Positions 26,984 through 36,241 of a stretch of 64,000 nt of DNA are shown here, one piece after another; the first letter of the stretch is position 1; every line of letters starts with the position of its first letter. The stretch covers positions 337,498 through 401,497 of the forward strand of contig JAHJNJ010000036.1 in NCBI GenBank assembly GCA_018820925.1, read 5' to 3'. Origin of the DNA: Gammaproteobacteria bacterium (lineage in GTDB: Bacteria > Pseudomonadota > Gammaproteobacteria > Burkholderiales > Gallionellaceae). Made by a program: the position numbers and the translations under genes. A model generated the notes under the pieces. That model worked only from the letters and a program-made list of their open reading frames with translations. It did no database searches and was not told the origin of the DNA.

Positions 26984-27474
26984 GTACGCTTTTTAATCTG
27001 CACCTTTCGCTGGCGTCCCTGTTGCGCCGTGTATTTTCCCGGCGTTTCCTGAAATTCGGCACGGTGGGCGCCTCGGGAACGGTGGTCAATCTCAGTGTCC
27101 TGTACGTCGGGCAGGAATTTATTTTCAATGCGGTGCAGCAACAGCAGATCAGGCTCAACCTGTCGCTGGCGCTGGCCATTTTCCTGGCGACGGTGAACAA
27201 TTTTCTGTGGAACCGCCTGTGGACCTGGGTGGATCGCAAGCAGCAGCACCACAAGCCGTTGCTGGTGCAGTTCTGGCAATACACGTTGGCGTGCGGGCTG
27301 AGCATCGCCCTGCAGATCGTGTTCACCAACCTGCTGGCGCCGCATTTCTATTACCAGATTGCCAACCTCATCGCGATCGGGTTGACCAGTATCCTGAACT
27401 TTGTGCTGAACGACATCTGGACGTTTGGCCGCTTGAAATTGATACGGCATGACGAGCCGCATCACGGCGACTGA
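26980..27474 (+). CDS. GtrA family membrane protein
   Basis: A 164-residue protein with four predicted helices, recognised as GtrA by FLKFGTVGASGTVVNLSVLY and NFLWNRLWTW. GtrA-type proteins are thought to flip or hold polyprenyl-phosphate-linked sugars at the membrane. The start overlaps the preceding stop by 4 bp and the next gene starts 2 bp after this stop, so it is made with the two glycosyltransferases. A role in delivering the lipid-linked sugar used by the GT39 enzyme is a reasonable inference. Confidence 0.88.
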   Translation: MSTLFNLHLSLASLLRRVFSRRFLKFGTVGASGTVVNLSVLYVGQEFIFNAVQQQQIRLNLSLALAIFLATVNNFLWNRLWTWVDRKQQHHKPLLVQFWQYTLACGLSIALQIVFTNLLAPHFYYQIANLIAIGLTSILNFVLNDIWTFGRLKLIRHDEPHHGD

Positions 27475-27476
27475 GC

Positions 27477-29186
27477 ATGAACCGGCGGCTGGGCGGGGTG
27501 AGTTTGCTGTGGTACGTGCTGGCACTCGCGCTCGCTGTCGTCACCTATTTCTACGGCCTCGACAGCCAGCATATTCCCAAGAACGGCGACGAATATCCGT
27601 ATGCCCACATCACGCGGCTGACGGCGGCCAGCGGACATTTGCTGCCGCTGCAATCCGAACTCGACGGCATGCGCAACACCAAGCCGCCGCTGTTGTTCTG
27701 GCAGGGTATTGAGTCTACGCACTGGGGGCAGGACTGGGACCTGTGGCATCTGCGCTATCCCAGTGTGATCTACACGCTGCTTACTGCGATGCTGGTATTC
27801 CTGTTGGCAAGAAAACTGTCCGGGCAGTTGGAGGACGGGTTTGTTGCAGCGCTGACTTTCCTGGCTTTCTTCAGCACCTATCGCTATGGCAGGCCGTTCC
27901 TGGTCAACCCGCCCGAGGTGTTCTGGTTCTTCCTGCCATTCTTTACGCTGCTGTACTGGCGCCCGTTCAGTTTTGAATCCAGATGGATGGTGCCGCTGTT
28001 GCTGGGTGTGGAGATCGGCATCGGGCTGCTGTACAAATCATTTGCCTTGCTGGCGCCGATCGGCCTGGTGCTGGTGTGGTGGTATTTGCACCAGCGCCAG
28101 TATCGCTGGCGCGAGTTTCTGGTACAGGATTCCTTCAAGCCGGTATTGACGGGGATCGTGGCGCTGTCCTTGTTCGCATTGTGGTTTGCGCTGGATCCCG
28201 ATCCGCAATCGGTATGGCGCGAATTTGTGGTCGGCGAGAACGCGGGCAAGTTCGAGGCGCACGGCGGCAGCTATTGGATGAAACTGTTGTGGGGCGGCAG
28301 CAGCATCTGGGCGTTGCTATTGGGCTACCCCATGAATGCGGGCTTGCTGGCTTTTCCGGTGGCGGCATTGTTCGTCGTGGCGTACCGGCGCCGCTATCAA
28401 CTGGTTGCCACGGAAAACATGCTGTGGATATGGATGATCGTCCTGTTCGTCGTGTTCGCCGTGCCCAGCCAGCGTTCCGCGCGCTATTTGCTGGAAGCGA
28501 TGCCGGGCGTCGCGGTGCTGTGTGCCCTGAACTGGCAGCGCATTCCGCGCTGGGTATTCATGCTTACGCTGGTTGCGGCGGGCGCGGTGCTCGCGCTGCT
28601 CGTCTTTCTGGCGCGCAGCCTGCAAGCGGAGGCGGCGGGAATGTACGGTTGGGATTTCTGGCTGTTGTCGGGCGCGACGTTGGCGCTGGCATTGTTTGGA
28701 TTGTTAAGTGCCAAGGCCATCCGCAACGTGGTCAATGTGGTGGCGCTGCTCACCTTGCTCGCGCTGGCCGTTTTTTTGCGGCCGTTTGACGGCGCGCTGG
28801 GCACGTATAGCGAAGCCACTCAAGAATACGTTCAAAACAAGGACGTGTGGGTATCGTGCAACTTCCGCGCGCATGACGAAGGACAGCGCTTCCTGCTTCC
28901 CAAGGCGCGGGTGCATGGTTACGATGAGGGCTGGAACCTGACGCCGGACGAGCTGGCGGCGCGCTACAAGTTATTTGCACTGCAACTGCCGTTGAACGGC
29001 GAGCCCTGCACGGGCTGCAAAATTATCGGGCAGCGACTGGATATTCGCGGCCGGCAGAGTTCGCAGGAATTGCAGGCGATGCTCAAGGGGGATGTGTTTC
29101 AACATCTGTTTGTGAAGGAATTGCTGGTCGAGTCACCCAATGCGGATATCAATGTGCTTAATGCGAACAAGGAAGGGTGCCGTTGA
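27477..29186 (+). CDS. ArnT/GT39-like integral membrane glycosyltransferase
   Basis: A 569-residue GT-C enzyme with about eleven to twelve transmembrane helices. The acidic first periplasmic loop motif appears as NGDEYPYAHITRL, the typical D/E pair used by ArnT and protein mannosyltransferases, and TKPPLLFWQG follows. It should transfer a sugar from a lipid-phosphate carrier to lipid A, another glycan or protein in the periplasm. A C-terminal soluble domain of about 130 residues carries CNFRAHDEGQRFLL and a CTGC pair. It overlaps the next gene by one base. Confidence 0.87.
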   Translation: MNRRLGGVSLLWYVLALALAVVTYFYGLDSQHIPKNGDEYPYAHITRLTAASGHLLPLQSELDGMRNTKPPLLFWQGIESTHWGQDWDLWHLRYPSVIYTLLTAMLVFLLARKLSGQLEDGFVAALTFLAFFSTYRYGRPFLVNPPEVFWFFLPFFTLLYWRPFSFESRWMVPLLLGVEIGIGLLYKSFALLAPIGLVLVWWYLHQRQYRWREFLVQDSFKPVLTGIVALSLFALWFALDPDPQSVWREFVVGENAGKFEAHGGSYWMKLLWGGSSIWALLLGYPMNAGLLAFPVAALFVVAYRRRYQLVATENMLWIWMIVLFVVFAVPSQRSARYLLEAMPGVAVLCALNWQRIPRWVFMLTLVAAGAVLALLVFLARSLQAEAAGMYGWDFWLLSGATLALALFGLLSAKAIRNVVNVVALLTLLALAVFLRPFDGALGTYSEATQEYVQNKDVWVSCNFRAHDEGQRFLLPKARVHGYDEGWNLTPDELAARYKLFALQLPLNGEPCTGCKIIGQRLDIRGRQSSQELQAMLKGDVFQHLFVKELLVESPNADINVLNANKEGCR

Positions 29187-30571
29187 TGGTGGATACTAAG
29201 CGCGCCATTACGCTCGGCATCGTGATGCTGGCTTTCGGTTTTGGTCTGTGCAAGGCATGGCACCAGCCCGCCCCGGTCTTGGGCTTCAGGATGCCGGTCA
29301 TCGAACCGGTCGCGGCACAGCCCGAGGCGGCAGTACCGCCGGTGCAGCGCCGCCGTTACGGCCGCGACAACGAACCGAATGTAAATGTGGGCACTTTCAG
29401 CAGCTATTTCGCGTCTTCCAGACAGAGCGCGCAGGTCCATGCGTCTTCCATCGTGGAGCTCAAGGATGGTCGCACCCGCGCATTCTGGTTTTCCGGCAGC
29501 CGCGAAGGCGCTTCCGATGTGACCATCAATAGCGCCGTGTTTGATCCGGCAAGCGGCGAGTGGAGTACCGAACAGGTCATCGCCGACCGTTCGGGCACGC
29601 AACGCGCGTTGCACCGCTATATTGCCAAGCTGGGCAATCCGGTGGCAGGGCAGGCGGCGGACGGCACGCTGCGCCTGTTTTATGTGACGGTGTCGCTGGG
29701 TGGCTGGGCGGGAAGTTCCATCACCATGCTGACCTCGAAGGATGAGGGCGAGACCTGGAGCGCACCGCGCCGCCTGATCACTTCGCCCTTCATCAATATC
29801 AGCACGCTGGTGAAAGGCACGCCATTCCTGTATGCCGACGGGACGATGGGGCTGCCGGTGTATCACGAGTTTGTCACCAAATTTGCCGAGATACTGCGTC
29901 TGGATGCAGCCGGCAATGTGATCGACAAGCAGCGTCTGGCGCGGGGCGGGCAGGGAACCCTGCAACCCGTGGTGCTGGTGAAGAGCCCGGACGAAGCGCT
30001 GGTGTTGACGCGCTATGCCGGCAAGGACAATCCGCATCTGGCGCGCCGGATTTCCACGGCAGATGGCGGGCGGCACTGGGGACCGGTGGAAAAATCGTCC
30101 TTCCCCAATCCGGACGCGGCGCTGTCCGGCGTGGCGCTGGCGGATGGCCGTTTGCTGGCGGTATTGAACCATCAGGAGCAGGGGCGCGACAGTCTGTCGC
30201 TGATGCTGTCGACGGATGGCGGCAACGACTGGAAGGAAATCCACCGGCTGGAGGAAATGCGCGTTATCCGCGACAAGAACCTGGATGAGAAGCAATGCCT
30301 GCGCATTGTGCACGGCTTGTTGCTGAATTCGGACAAGACTCTCGCGCAAGCACCTGCAGCAACGCTGGACGCCTATGTCGATTCCGCCAAAGCCTGGGTG
30401 CTGGCGAATGGCAACTGCCGTTTTGAATTTTCCTACCCGTACATGATCCAGGCGAGCAACGGCGATATTCATCTTGCTTATACCTGGAACCGGGTGTTCA
30501 TCAAACATGTCACGTTCGACCAGACCTGGTTGAACCGTCGTTCGAAAAAGGGTGCCGATGCCAAACACTGA
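29186..30571 (+). CDS. Sialidase-like beta-propeller protein (BNR repeats)
   Basis: A 461-residue exported or anchored protein: an N-terminal helix (residues 8-25), a proline-rich spacer, then a six-bladed propeller typical of exo-sialidase/BNR proteins. Asp-box-like turns are visible in SKDEGETWSAP and STADGGRHWGP and SSTDGGNDWKE. The Arg triad of true sialidases cannot be assigned with confidence. ATG 29186 shares its first base with the previous stop. A glycosidase-like protein inside a glycosyltransferase operon suggests trimming or recognition of the envelope glycan, which is inference. Confidence 0.8.
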   Translation: MVDTKRAITLGIVMLAFGFGLCKAWHQPAPVLGFRMPVIEPVAAQPEAAVPPVQRRRYGRDNEPNVNVGTFSSYFASSRQSAQVHASSIVELKDGRTRAFWFSGSREGASDVTINSAVFDPASGEWSTEQVIADRSGTQRALHRYIAKLGNPVAGQAADGTLRLFYVTVSLGGWAGSSITMLTSKDEGETWSAPRRLITSPFINISTLVKGTPFLYADGTMGLPVYHEFVTKFAEILRLDAAGNVIDKQRLARGGQGTLQPVVLVKSPDEALVLTRYAGKDNPHLARRISTADGGRHWGPVEKSSFPNPDAALSGVALADGRLLAVLNHQEQGRDSLSLMLSTDGGNDWKEIHRLEEMRVIRDKNLDEKQCLRIVHGLLLNSDKTLAQAPAATLDAYVDSAKAWVLANGNCRFEFSYPYMIQASNGDIHLAYTWNRVFIKHVTFDQTWLNRRSKKGADAKH

Positions 30572-31154
30572 TCTGACAGGTTTGTTCGGCGTGACCCTGG
30601 CCCTGTTTGCGCTGCTGGTCAGGGTGCCGCGAGTACAGGCTTTCCCCGTGCGCCAGAGAATGGCGCTATGGGCGGCGGCGGTCGTCGTCGCGTCGATTCC
30701 GTTGTGGGGCTTGTCGCTGGCCGGCTTCGCGCGCGGCATCACCGGCGATCTGAGCATCACGACATTGCTGGTGCTGGCGTTGGCCACAGCGCGCACCCTG
30801 TCCGGGTGTGAATTGATCGAAGAAGAGAATCGCCTGCGCATACTGCGGGCGGTTGCCATCGCCGCAGTCGTGCTCTATCCCTTCGCCCTGGGTTTCACTC
30901 TGTTCGACCCGTACCGGCTGGGTTACGGCAACCTGTGGTTCATGTTGGCGTTGCTGGGCTTTACGCTGTGGTCGATATTGCGTTATTCGATGTTGCTGGC
31001 CCTGGTCATCGCGCTGGCGGTGGCGGCATGGAGTGCGGGCTGGTACGAGTCGCCCAATCTCTGGGATTATCTGTTTGACCCGTGGCTGGCGGTCTACGCG
31101 ATTGTCGTGCAGGGGAAATATTGGTGGGCACAAAGGGGGGAAATCGATGCCTAG
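30558..31154 (+). CDS. Hypothetical multi-pass membrane protein
   Basis: A 198-residue protein with about six predicted helices and no recognised motif except conserved-looking EEENR and FDPYRLGYG loops. It overlaps the sialidase-like gene by 14 bp and the MFS gene by 8 bp, so it is translationally coupled to both. Function unknown; from its place in the operon it may help the membrane steps of glycan assembly. Confidence 0.75.
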   Translation: MPNTDLTGLFGVTLALFALLVRVPRVQAFPVRQRMALWAAAVVVASIPLWGLSLAGFARGITGDLSITTLLVLALATARTLSGCELIEEENRLRILRAVAIAAVVLYPFALGFTLFDPYRLGYGNLWFMLALLGFTLWSILRYSMLLALVIALAVAAWSAGWYESPNLWDYLFDPWLAVYAIVVQGKYWWAQRGEIDA

Positions 31155-32415
31155 TTTGAAGCGCGGCGATTACCGCACATTGACGCTGGCCGCGCTGGGC
31201 GGCACGCTGGAGTTTTACGATTTCGTCATTTTCGTGTTCTTTGCCGGGGTAATCGGGCAACTGTTTTTCCCGCCCGATATGCCCGACTGGCTGCGCCAGG
31301 TGCAGACCTTCGGCATTTTCGCCGCCGGGTATTTCGCGCGGCCGCTGGGCGGCATCATCATGGCGCATTTCGGCGACCTGTTCGGGCGCAAGCGCATGTT
31401 CATGCTGAGCATTCTCATGATGGCGCTGCCGACACTGCTTATTGGCCTGTTGCCGACTTATGCGCTCATTGGTATCTGGGCGCCCTTGCTGTTGCTGGCC
31501 TTGCGCGTGTTGCAAGGGGCGGCCATCGGCGGCGAAATTCCGGGGGCGTGGGTGTTCGTGGCCGAACACGTGCCGCCGCGCCATATTGGCTTCGCCTGCG
31601 GTACGCTGACGGCCGGGTTGACCGGTGGCATCCTGCTCGGCTCGCTGGTGGCGGGCGCGGTGACGCGCAGTTATGCGCCCGACGAATTATTGGCGATAGG
31701 CTGGCGCATGCCCTTTATCCTCGGTGGCGCGTTCGGGCTGGTTTCGGTGTGGCTGCGCCAGTATCTGCAAGAGACCCCGGTGTTCAAGGAAATGCAGGAG
31801 CGCCAGCAACTGGCCGATGAATTGCCGCTGAAAACGGTGGTGCGTGCGCATCGTCCTGCGGTTGTGCTCACCATGCTCATGACCTGGCTGCTTTCCGCTG
31901 CCATCGTGGTGATGATCCTGATGACGCCGACGCTGGTGCAGAAGCTATACCACATCCCCGCCGCGGTCGCCCTGCAGGCGAACAGTATCGCGACCCTGTT
32001 TTTGAGTATCGGCTGCATTGTGTTTGGAGCGCTGGCGGATCGTTTTGGCGCGGGGCGCGTCATGGCGACGGGCTGCGTGGCGCTGGGCGCGGTTTCCTGG
32101 CTGTTTTACCGGCAGATGGGCGTGGCACCAGAACATATCGACGCATGGTATGCGCTGGTCGGCTTCTGCGTCGGCGTGATCGGCGTGGTTCCCGGCAGCG
32201 CGGTGCAACTGTTCCCTGCGGCAGTGCGTTTCTCCGGATTGTCGTTTGCCTATAACGTGGCGTATGCCGTGTTTGGAGGATTGACGCCGGTGCTGGTGAG
32301 TCTGATGTTGCCGCTGGATGCCATGGCGCCGGCGCATTATGTGGTGGCGCTGAGTGTGGTGGGTGTAGGGATTGGGGTGTATTTGCGGGGGCGGGAGGCA
32401 CAAGGCAAGACTTGA
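31147..32415 (+). CDS. MFS transporter, metabolite:H+ symporter (ProP-like) subfamily
   Basis: A 422-residue major facilitator with 12 helices. The MHS signature is visible: LEFYDFVIF in TM1, FGRKRMF after TM2, and GGEIPGAWVFVAEH in TM4-5. Such proteins take up osmolytes or organic acids with protons. ATG 31147 overlaps the end of the preceding gene. It closes the six-gene operon; whether it exports an intermediate or imports a precursor is not clear. Confidence 0.9.
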   Translation: MPSLKRGDYRTLTLAALGGTLEFYDFVIFVFFAGVIGQLFFPPDMPDWLRQVQTFGIFAAGYFARPLGGIIMAHFGDLFGRKRMFMLSILMMALPTLLIGLLPTYALIGIWAPLLLLALRVLQGAAIGGEIPGAWVFVAEHVPPRHIGFACGTLTAGLTGGILLGSLVAGAVTRSYAPDELLAIGWRMPFILGGAFGLVSVWLRQYLQETPVFKEMQERQQLADELPLKTVVRAHRPAVVLTMLMTWLLSAAIVVMILMTPTLVQKLYHIPAAVALQANSIATLFLSIGCIVFGALADRFGAGRVMATGCVALGAVSWLFYRQMGVAPEHIDAWYALVGFCVGVIGVVPGSAVQLFPAAVRFSGLSFAYNVAYAVFGGLTPVLVSLMLPLDAMAPAHYVVALSVVGVGIGVYLRGREAQGKT

Positions 32416-32496
32416 TCCGATTCTTGTCCATTCCGGATGTTGCGCAAACGTAGGTACTTAAGTTATTGTGAATAAAATTACCAGGGGGAGTGGATT

Positions 32497-32916
32497 ATGA
32501 AATCCAAAATAACGCTGTTTGTGGAATTGACCATTTCGCTGTTCATTGTAGCTTTGCTTGCTGGCTGCTTCGGGGACGGCGGCAGCAGTTCAGCATACGA
32601 TGGAGCTTGGATAGCGGTTTTTGCCGATTCGGGTGCTGGGCTGCCTCCCGCTGCAAGTGGTGCAACGGTGTCATGCACACTGCCAACTACCCTTCCCTCA
32701 ATAACGCTTGAGAATGGAATAGGCTCGACCAGCCAAATCAATCCCTGTACTGGTACCGGAGGGGTAGACGCTATTTATCTCATTAGCGTTGCCATAACAC
32801 CTTCAACTGGTGCCGTAAAAGCCATCGTGAACGGCGGCACGCTTTCCGGGCAATGCATCAGTACCCATGGATGTCCGGCGACTGGAACAATGGGGTCTCT
32901 TAGCATGACTCGCTAG
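32497..32916 (+). CDS. Hypothetical lipoprotein
   Basis: A 139-residue protein with a lipoprotein signal peptide: hydrophobic stretch ending in the lipobox LLAGC, cleavage before C24. The mature part is serine/glycine-rich with a beta-strand character and three further cysteines, including NPCTGTGG and CISTHGCPATG, so two disulfides are possible. The family is not recognised. AGGGGGAG upstream supports the start. It stands alone between the glycosylation operon and ispB. Confidence 0.75.
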   Translation: MKSKITLFVELTISLFIVALLAGCFGDGGSSSAYDGAWIAVFADSGAGLPPAASGATVSCTLPTTLPSITLENGIGSTSQINPCTGTGGVDAIYLISVAITPSTGAVKAIVNGGTLSGQCISTHGCPATGTMGSLSMTR

Positions 32917-33274
32917 ATCAAGCTTTTCAATATCAACCTTCAGTGCTTAGAACACAACCCGCGCAAGGCGCACAAGTAGGGCGTCAATAAGCCTGTCCTG
33001 AGCTTGTCGAAGGGCGTAGCGCATTGCGTCGTATGAATTTGTGATACATCACCTCCGGCGCTGCCCGCTGCCCTGCCACAGGAGAGCGTTATTGTCCTGC
33101 CGGAGAATTCCGCCTGGACATACCCAGCTATCGCTTGACAGCCGGCTTGGTCGGCCAAAATCCCTCTAAGCTGCAACCGCTTATCAGCCACCGCCACTTT
33201 ATGCGACAATGCGCCCCCCAAAAGAGCGCCTGAACGCGCCGAGCAGTAGCCCACATTCAGAACAGGAAGAGTCA
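32917..33274. repeat. 358-bp gap before ispB with one REP copy
   Basis: A REP-type copy GCCTGTCCTGAGCTTGTCGAAG lies at 32991-33012, inverse in orientation to the pair near recG. A TTGACA hexamer at 33135-33140 could be the -35 box for ispB, with CAAAAT at 33154-33159 as a weak -10. No gene seen. Confidence 0.5.
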
Positions 33275-34237
33275 TTGGACAATCTCAAGCGATTAATCGC
33301 CTCGGATATGGCGGCGGTGGATGCGGTGATCCGCGCCCGTCTGCATTCCGAAGTGGCCTTGGTCAACCAGGTCGGCGAATACATTATCAACAGCGGCGGC
33401 AAGCGGCTGCGTCCGGCGCTGGTGTTGCTTTCCGCGCAGGCTTTCGGCTATTCCGGCAAGCATCATCACGATCTGGCGGCGGTGGTGGAGTTCATCCATA
33501 CCGCCACTTTGCTACACGACGATGTGGTGGACGAGTCTGAATTGCGGCGCGGGCGCGAGACGGCAAACGCGCTGTTCGGCAACGCGGCCAGTGTGCTGGT
33601 CGGCGATTTTCTGTATTCGCGGGCTTTCCAGATGATGGTGGACGTGGGCGAGATGCGTGTGATGCAGACGCTGGCCGATGCAACCAATGTCATCGCCGAG
33701 GGCGAGGTGTTGCAGTTGCTCAACTGCCACGATGCAAGCGTGGATATCCCCAACTATATGCGCGTCATTCATTGCAAGACCGCCAAGTTGTTCGAGGCGG
33801 CGATGCGTCTGGGGGCGATTATCTGCCAGGCGTCTGCCGCCGACGAAGAGGCGGTATCGAAATACGGTATGCACCTTGGTACCGCGTTCCAGTTGATCGA
33901 CGATGTGCTGGACTATTCCGCCGACGAGGCGCAGACCGGCAAGCATCTGGGCGACGATCTGGCCGAGGGCAAACCCACGCTGCCGCTGATTTATGCGATG
34001 CAGCACGGCACGAGCGAACAGGCGTCGGTCGTGCGCGGAGCCATCGAACAGGGCGATGTGAACAAGTTTGCGCAGGTATTGGAGATTATTCATGCAACGG
34101 GCGCGCTGGAGTTCACGCGCCAGCAGGCTTTGCACGAAGCCGAACAGGCTTGTACGGCGATTGCATCGCTTGCCGATTCTAAATACAAGCAGTGTCTGCT
34201 AGAATTGGCGCACTTTGCCGCAACGCGGCAATTTTAA
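33275..34237 (+). CDS. ispB: Octaprenyl diphosphate synthase
   Basis: A 320-residue trans-polyprenyl diphosphate synthase that makes the ubiquinone side chain. The first aspartate-rich motif is LLHDDVVDESELRRG and the second LIDDVLDYSAD; GGKRLRP is upstream. I use TTG 33275, preceded by AGGAAGAG; it gives MDNLKRLIASDMAAVDAV, which matches the length and start of E. coli IspB. The ATG at 33209 would add 22 low-complexity residues. tRNA-Pro follows 40 bp later. The product feeds UbiA (19361). Confidence 0.95.
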   Translation: MDNLKRLIASDMAAVDAVIRARLHSEVALVNQVGEYIINSGGKRLRPALVLLSAQAFGYSGKHHHDLAAVVEFIHTATLLHDDVVDESELRRGRETANALFGNAASVLVGDFLYSRAFQMMVDVGEMRVMQTLADATNVIAEGEVLQLLNCHDASVDIPNYMRVIHCKTAKLFEAAMRLGAIICQASAADEEAVSKYGMHLGTAFQLIDDVLDYSADEAQTGKHLGDDLAEGKPTLPLIYAMQHGTSEQASVVRGAIEQGDVNKFAQVLEIIHATGALEFTRQQALHEAEQACTAIASLADSKYKQCLLELAHFAATRQF

Positions 34238-34277
34238 TGTGGAAGTCGCATAGCGACGTCCATTAACTTTATCAATT

Positions 34278-34354
<77 letters not shown>

Positions 34355-34394
34355 AATTTGCCGCCTGTGTGCGGCGTTCTGTGGAGTAAGACGC

Positions 34395-34613
34395 ATGAGT
34401 CGCTTACTTTTTCTGCTGGCAGTGGTTTTGGCCGTCTACCTGTTGCTGAGATCGTTTCGCAGGAAAACGCCCAAACAGGACGTATCCGCTGCGGCAGAGG
34501 AGATGGTGCGTTGCGCGCAATGCGGCGTGCATCTGCCTAAAAGCGAAAGCATATTGGCGGACGGCAATTTTTATTGCAGCGATGTGCATCGTCGCGAGCA
34601 TTCCTCCAGGTAG
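34395..34613 (+). CDS. PP0621 family small protein
   Basis: A 72-residue protein with an N-terminal transmembrane helix (LLFLLAVVLAVYLLL) and a cytoplasmic C-terminal domain with CAQCGVHLP and FYCSDVHRREH, a likely zinc site (two C, one C, one H). It matches the PP0621 family of unknown function found next to pilS/pilR in beta- and gammaproteobacteria. It ends 5 bp before the likely kinase start. Confidence 0.85.
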   Translation: MSRLLFLLAVVLAVYLLLRSFRRKTPKQDVSAAAEEMVRCAQCGVHLPKSESILADGNFYCSDVHRREHSSR

Positions 34614-34618
34614 GCCCG

Positions 34619-36241
34619 ATGCGGGATAGCGCATCCCTCACCGGTACTTTCCCTTTCTTGCAGGCGGTCGCGCCGCTGTCGCAGGAAAGTCTGTGGCGTT
34701 CCATCAGCTTTTTCAATCTCTATCGCCTGATCCTCGGCGGGCTGTTGCTGCTGATGGCGGCAATCTTCGGCAGCGCTTTGTCGTTGAGCGCGCAAAATCA
34801 ATCATGGTTTTTCTGGGTCAGCGCCGTATACACCATGCTGGTGCTGGTTTCCGTCGCGGCGGTCAATTTCCGCAAGCCGCGAACCGGGCTGCAACTGGCG
34901 TTCCAGGTTTGTACCGATATTGCCGCGGTTGCGTTGCTGATCTATTTCAGCGGCGGGGTGCAAAGCAATATTGGCCTGTTGATGCTGGTTTCGCTGGCAT
35001 TGGCGGGAATGATCAGCCGCGGCCGCATCACCCTGCTTTACGCCGCGCTCGCCAGCATAGCGGTGCTGCTGGAACACAGTTACGCAGTGTTGACCTCCGA
35101 GGCGACCGAAGCGCAGTTTTTCCAGGCCGGCATCCTGAGCGCCTCGTATTTTGCGGTGGCCTGGCTGGCGCATGCGCTGTCCAGATATGCCATCGCCAAC
35201 GAGAAGCTGGCCTCCTTGCGTGGCGTGGATCTGTCCAATATGGCCGAGGCCAACCGCCTGATGATCCAGGATATGCCGGATGGCGTGCTGGTGGTGGACG
35301 AGCGCGGCATGGTGCGTCAATCCAATCCCGGCGCCGAAAAGTTGCTCGGGTATACCTTTGCCGTGGGCGGCAAATCCCATTTGTCCGAATGTTCGCCGTT
35401 GCTGGAGGCGATGTTTGCCGCCTGGCGGCAGAACAAGGCGCTCGGCAACGAGGTGCTGCGCCTGCCGGGTTCGACCCACCCGGTGCGCGTGCGCTTTCTG
35501 CCGGTTCAGCGCGAAGGCTTCTGGGGGGCGGTGGTGGTGCTGGAAGACGTACACCGGGTGCAGGAGCAGGCACAACAGGTCAAGCTGGCCGCGCTGGGAC
35601 GCCTGACCGCGAACATCGCGCACGAGGTGCGCAATCCGCTGTCATCCATCAGCTATGCAACCGAGCTGCTCAAGGAACAGAAACATGACGAATCGCAGGC
35701 GCGCTTGTTCCAGATCATTCTGGATAACACCGCGCGCCTGAATCGCATCATTCAGGATGTGATGCAGGTCAACCGCCGCGACCGCTTGCAGGCGGAGACC
35801 ATTAGTCTGGCGGCATGCCTGGAGGATGTGCTCGAAAACCTGAGCCAGGTCGAGCAGGTGCCGCGAACCGTGTTCGAGTTGCGCGTCGATCCGGCGGGCA
35901 AGGCGCGTTTCGATCGCGGGCATTTCGAACAGGTGATGTGGAATCTGTGCCGCAACGCATTGCGTTACAGCCAGCGGCTAACTGGGAGCGTCCGCTTGCG
36001 CACCACGATCGAAGACGGGCGAACGGTACTTGAGGTATCGGATGACGGAACGGGTGTGCCGGCTGACGCGCTGCAAAAGCTGTTTGAACCTTTTTTTACC
36101 ACGGATGAGGGCGGAACCGGCTTGGGGTTGTATATTGCGCGCGAATTATGCGAGGCCAATGGGGCGACGATTGAATACAAGCGAGCGCTGGATGGCGGTG
36201 CCTGTTTCCGCATTATTTTCGGGAGCAATGATGAGTCCTGA
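34619..36241 (+). CDS. pilS: PilS-type sensor histidine kinase
   Basis: A 540-residue kinase: six predicted transmembrane helices in the first 190 residues, a PAS domain (about 215-320), then HisKA with the phospho-acceptor H in IAHEVRNPLSS and HATPase with DDGTGVP and GGTGLGLYIA. It activates PilR for type IV pilus transcription in other bacteria. ATG 34619 with AGGTAGG upstream is preferred over the earlier frame start at 34574, which overlaps the PP0621 gene. Its end overlaps pilR by 11 bp. Confidence 0.88.
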   Translation: MRDSASLTGTFPFLQAVAPLSQESLWRSISFFNLYRLILGGLLLLMAAIFGSALSLSAQNQSWFFWVSAVYTMLVLVSVAAVNFRKPRTGLQLAFQVCTDIAAVALLIYFSGGVQSNIGLLMLVSLALAGMISRGRITLLYAALASIAVLLEHSYAVLTSEATEAQFFQAGILSASYFAVAWLAHALSRYAIANEKLASLRGVDLSNMAEANRLMIQDMPDGVLVVDERGMVRQSNPGAEKLLGYTFAVGGKSHLSECSPLLEAMFAAWRQNKALGNEVLRLPGSTHPVRVRFLPVQREGFWGAVVVLEDVHRVQEQAQQVKLAALGRLTANIAHEVRNPLSSISYATELLKEQKHDESQARLFQIILDNTARLNRIIQDVMQVNRRDRLQAETISLAACLEDVLENLSQVEQVPRTVFELRVDPAGKARFDRGHFEQVMWNLCRNALRYSQRLTGSVRLRTTIEDGRTVLEVSDDGTGVPADALQKLFEPFFTTDEGGTGLGLYIARELCEANGATIEYKRALDGGACFRIIFGSNDES

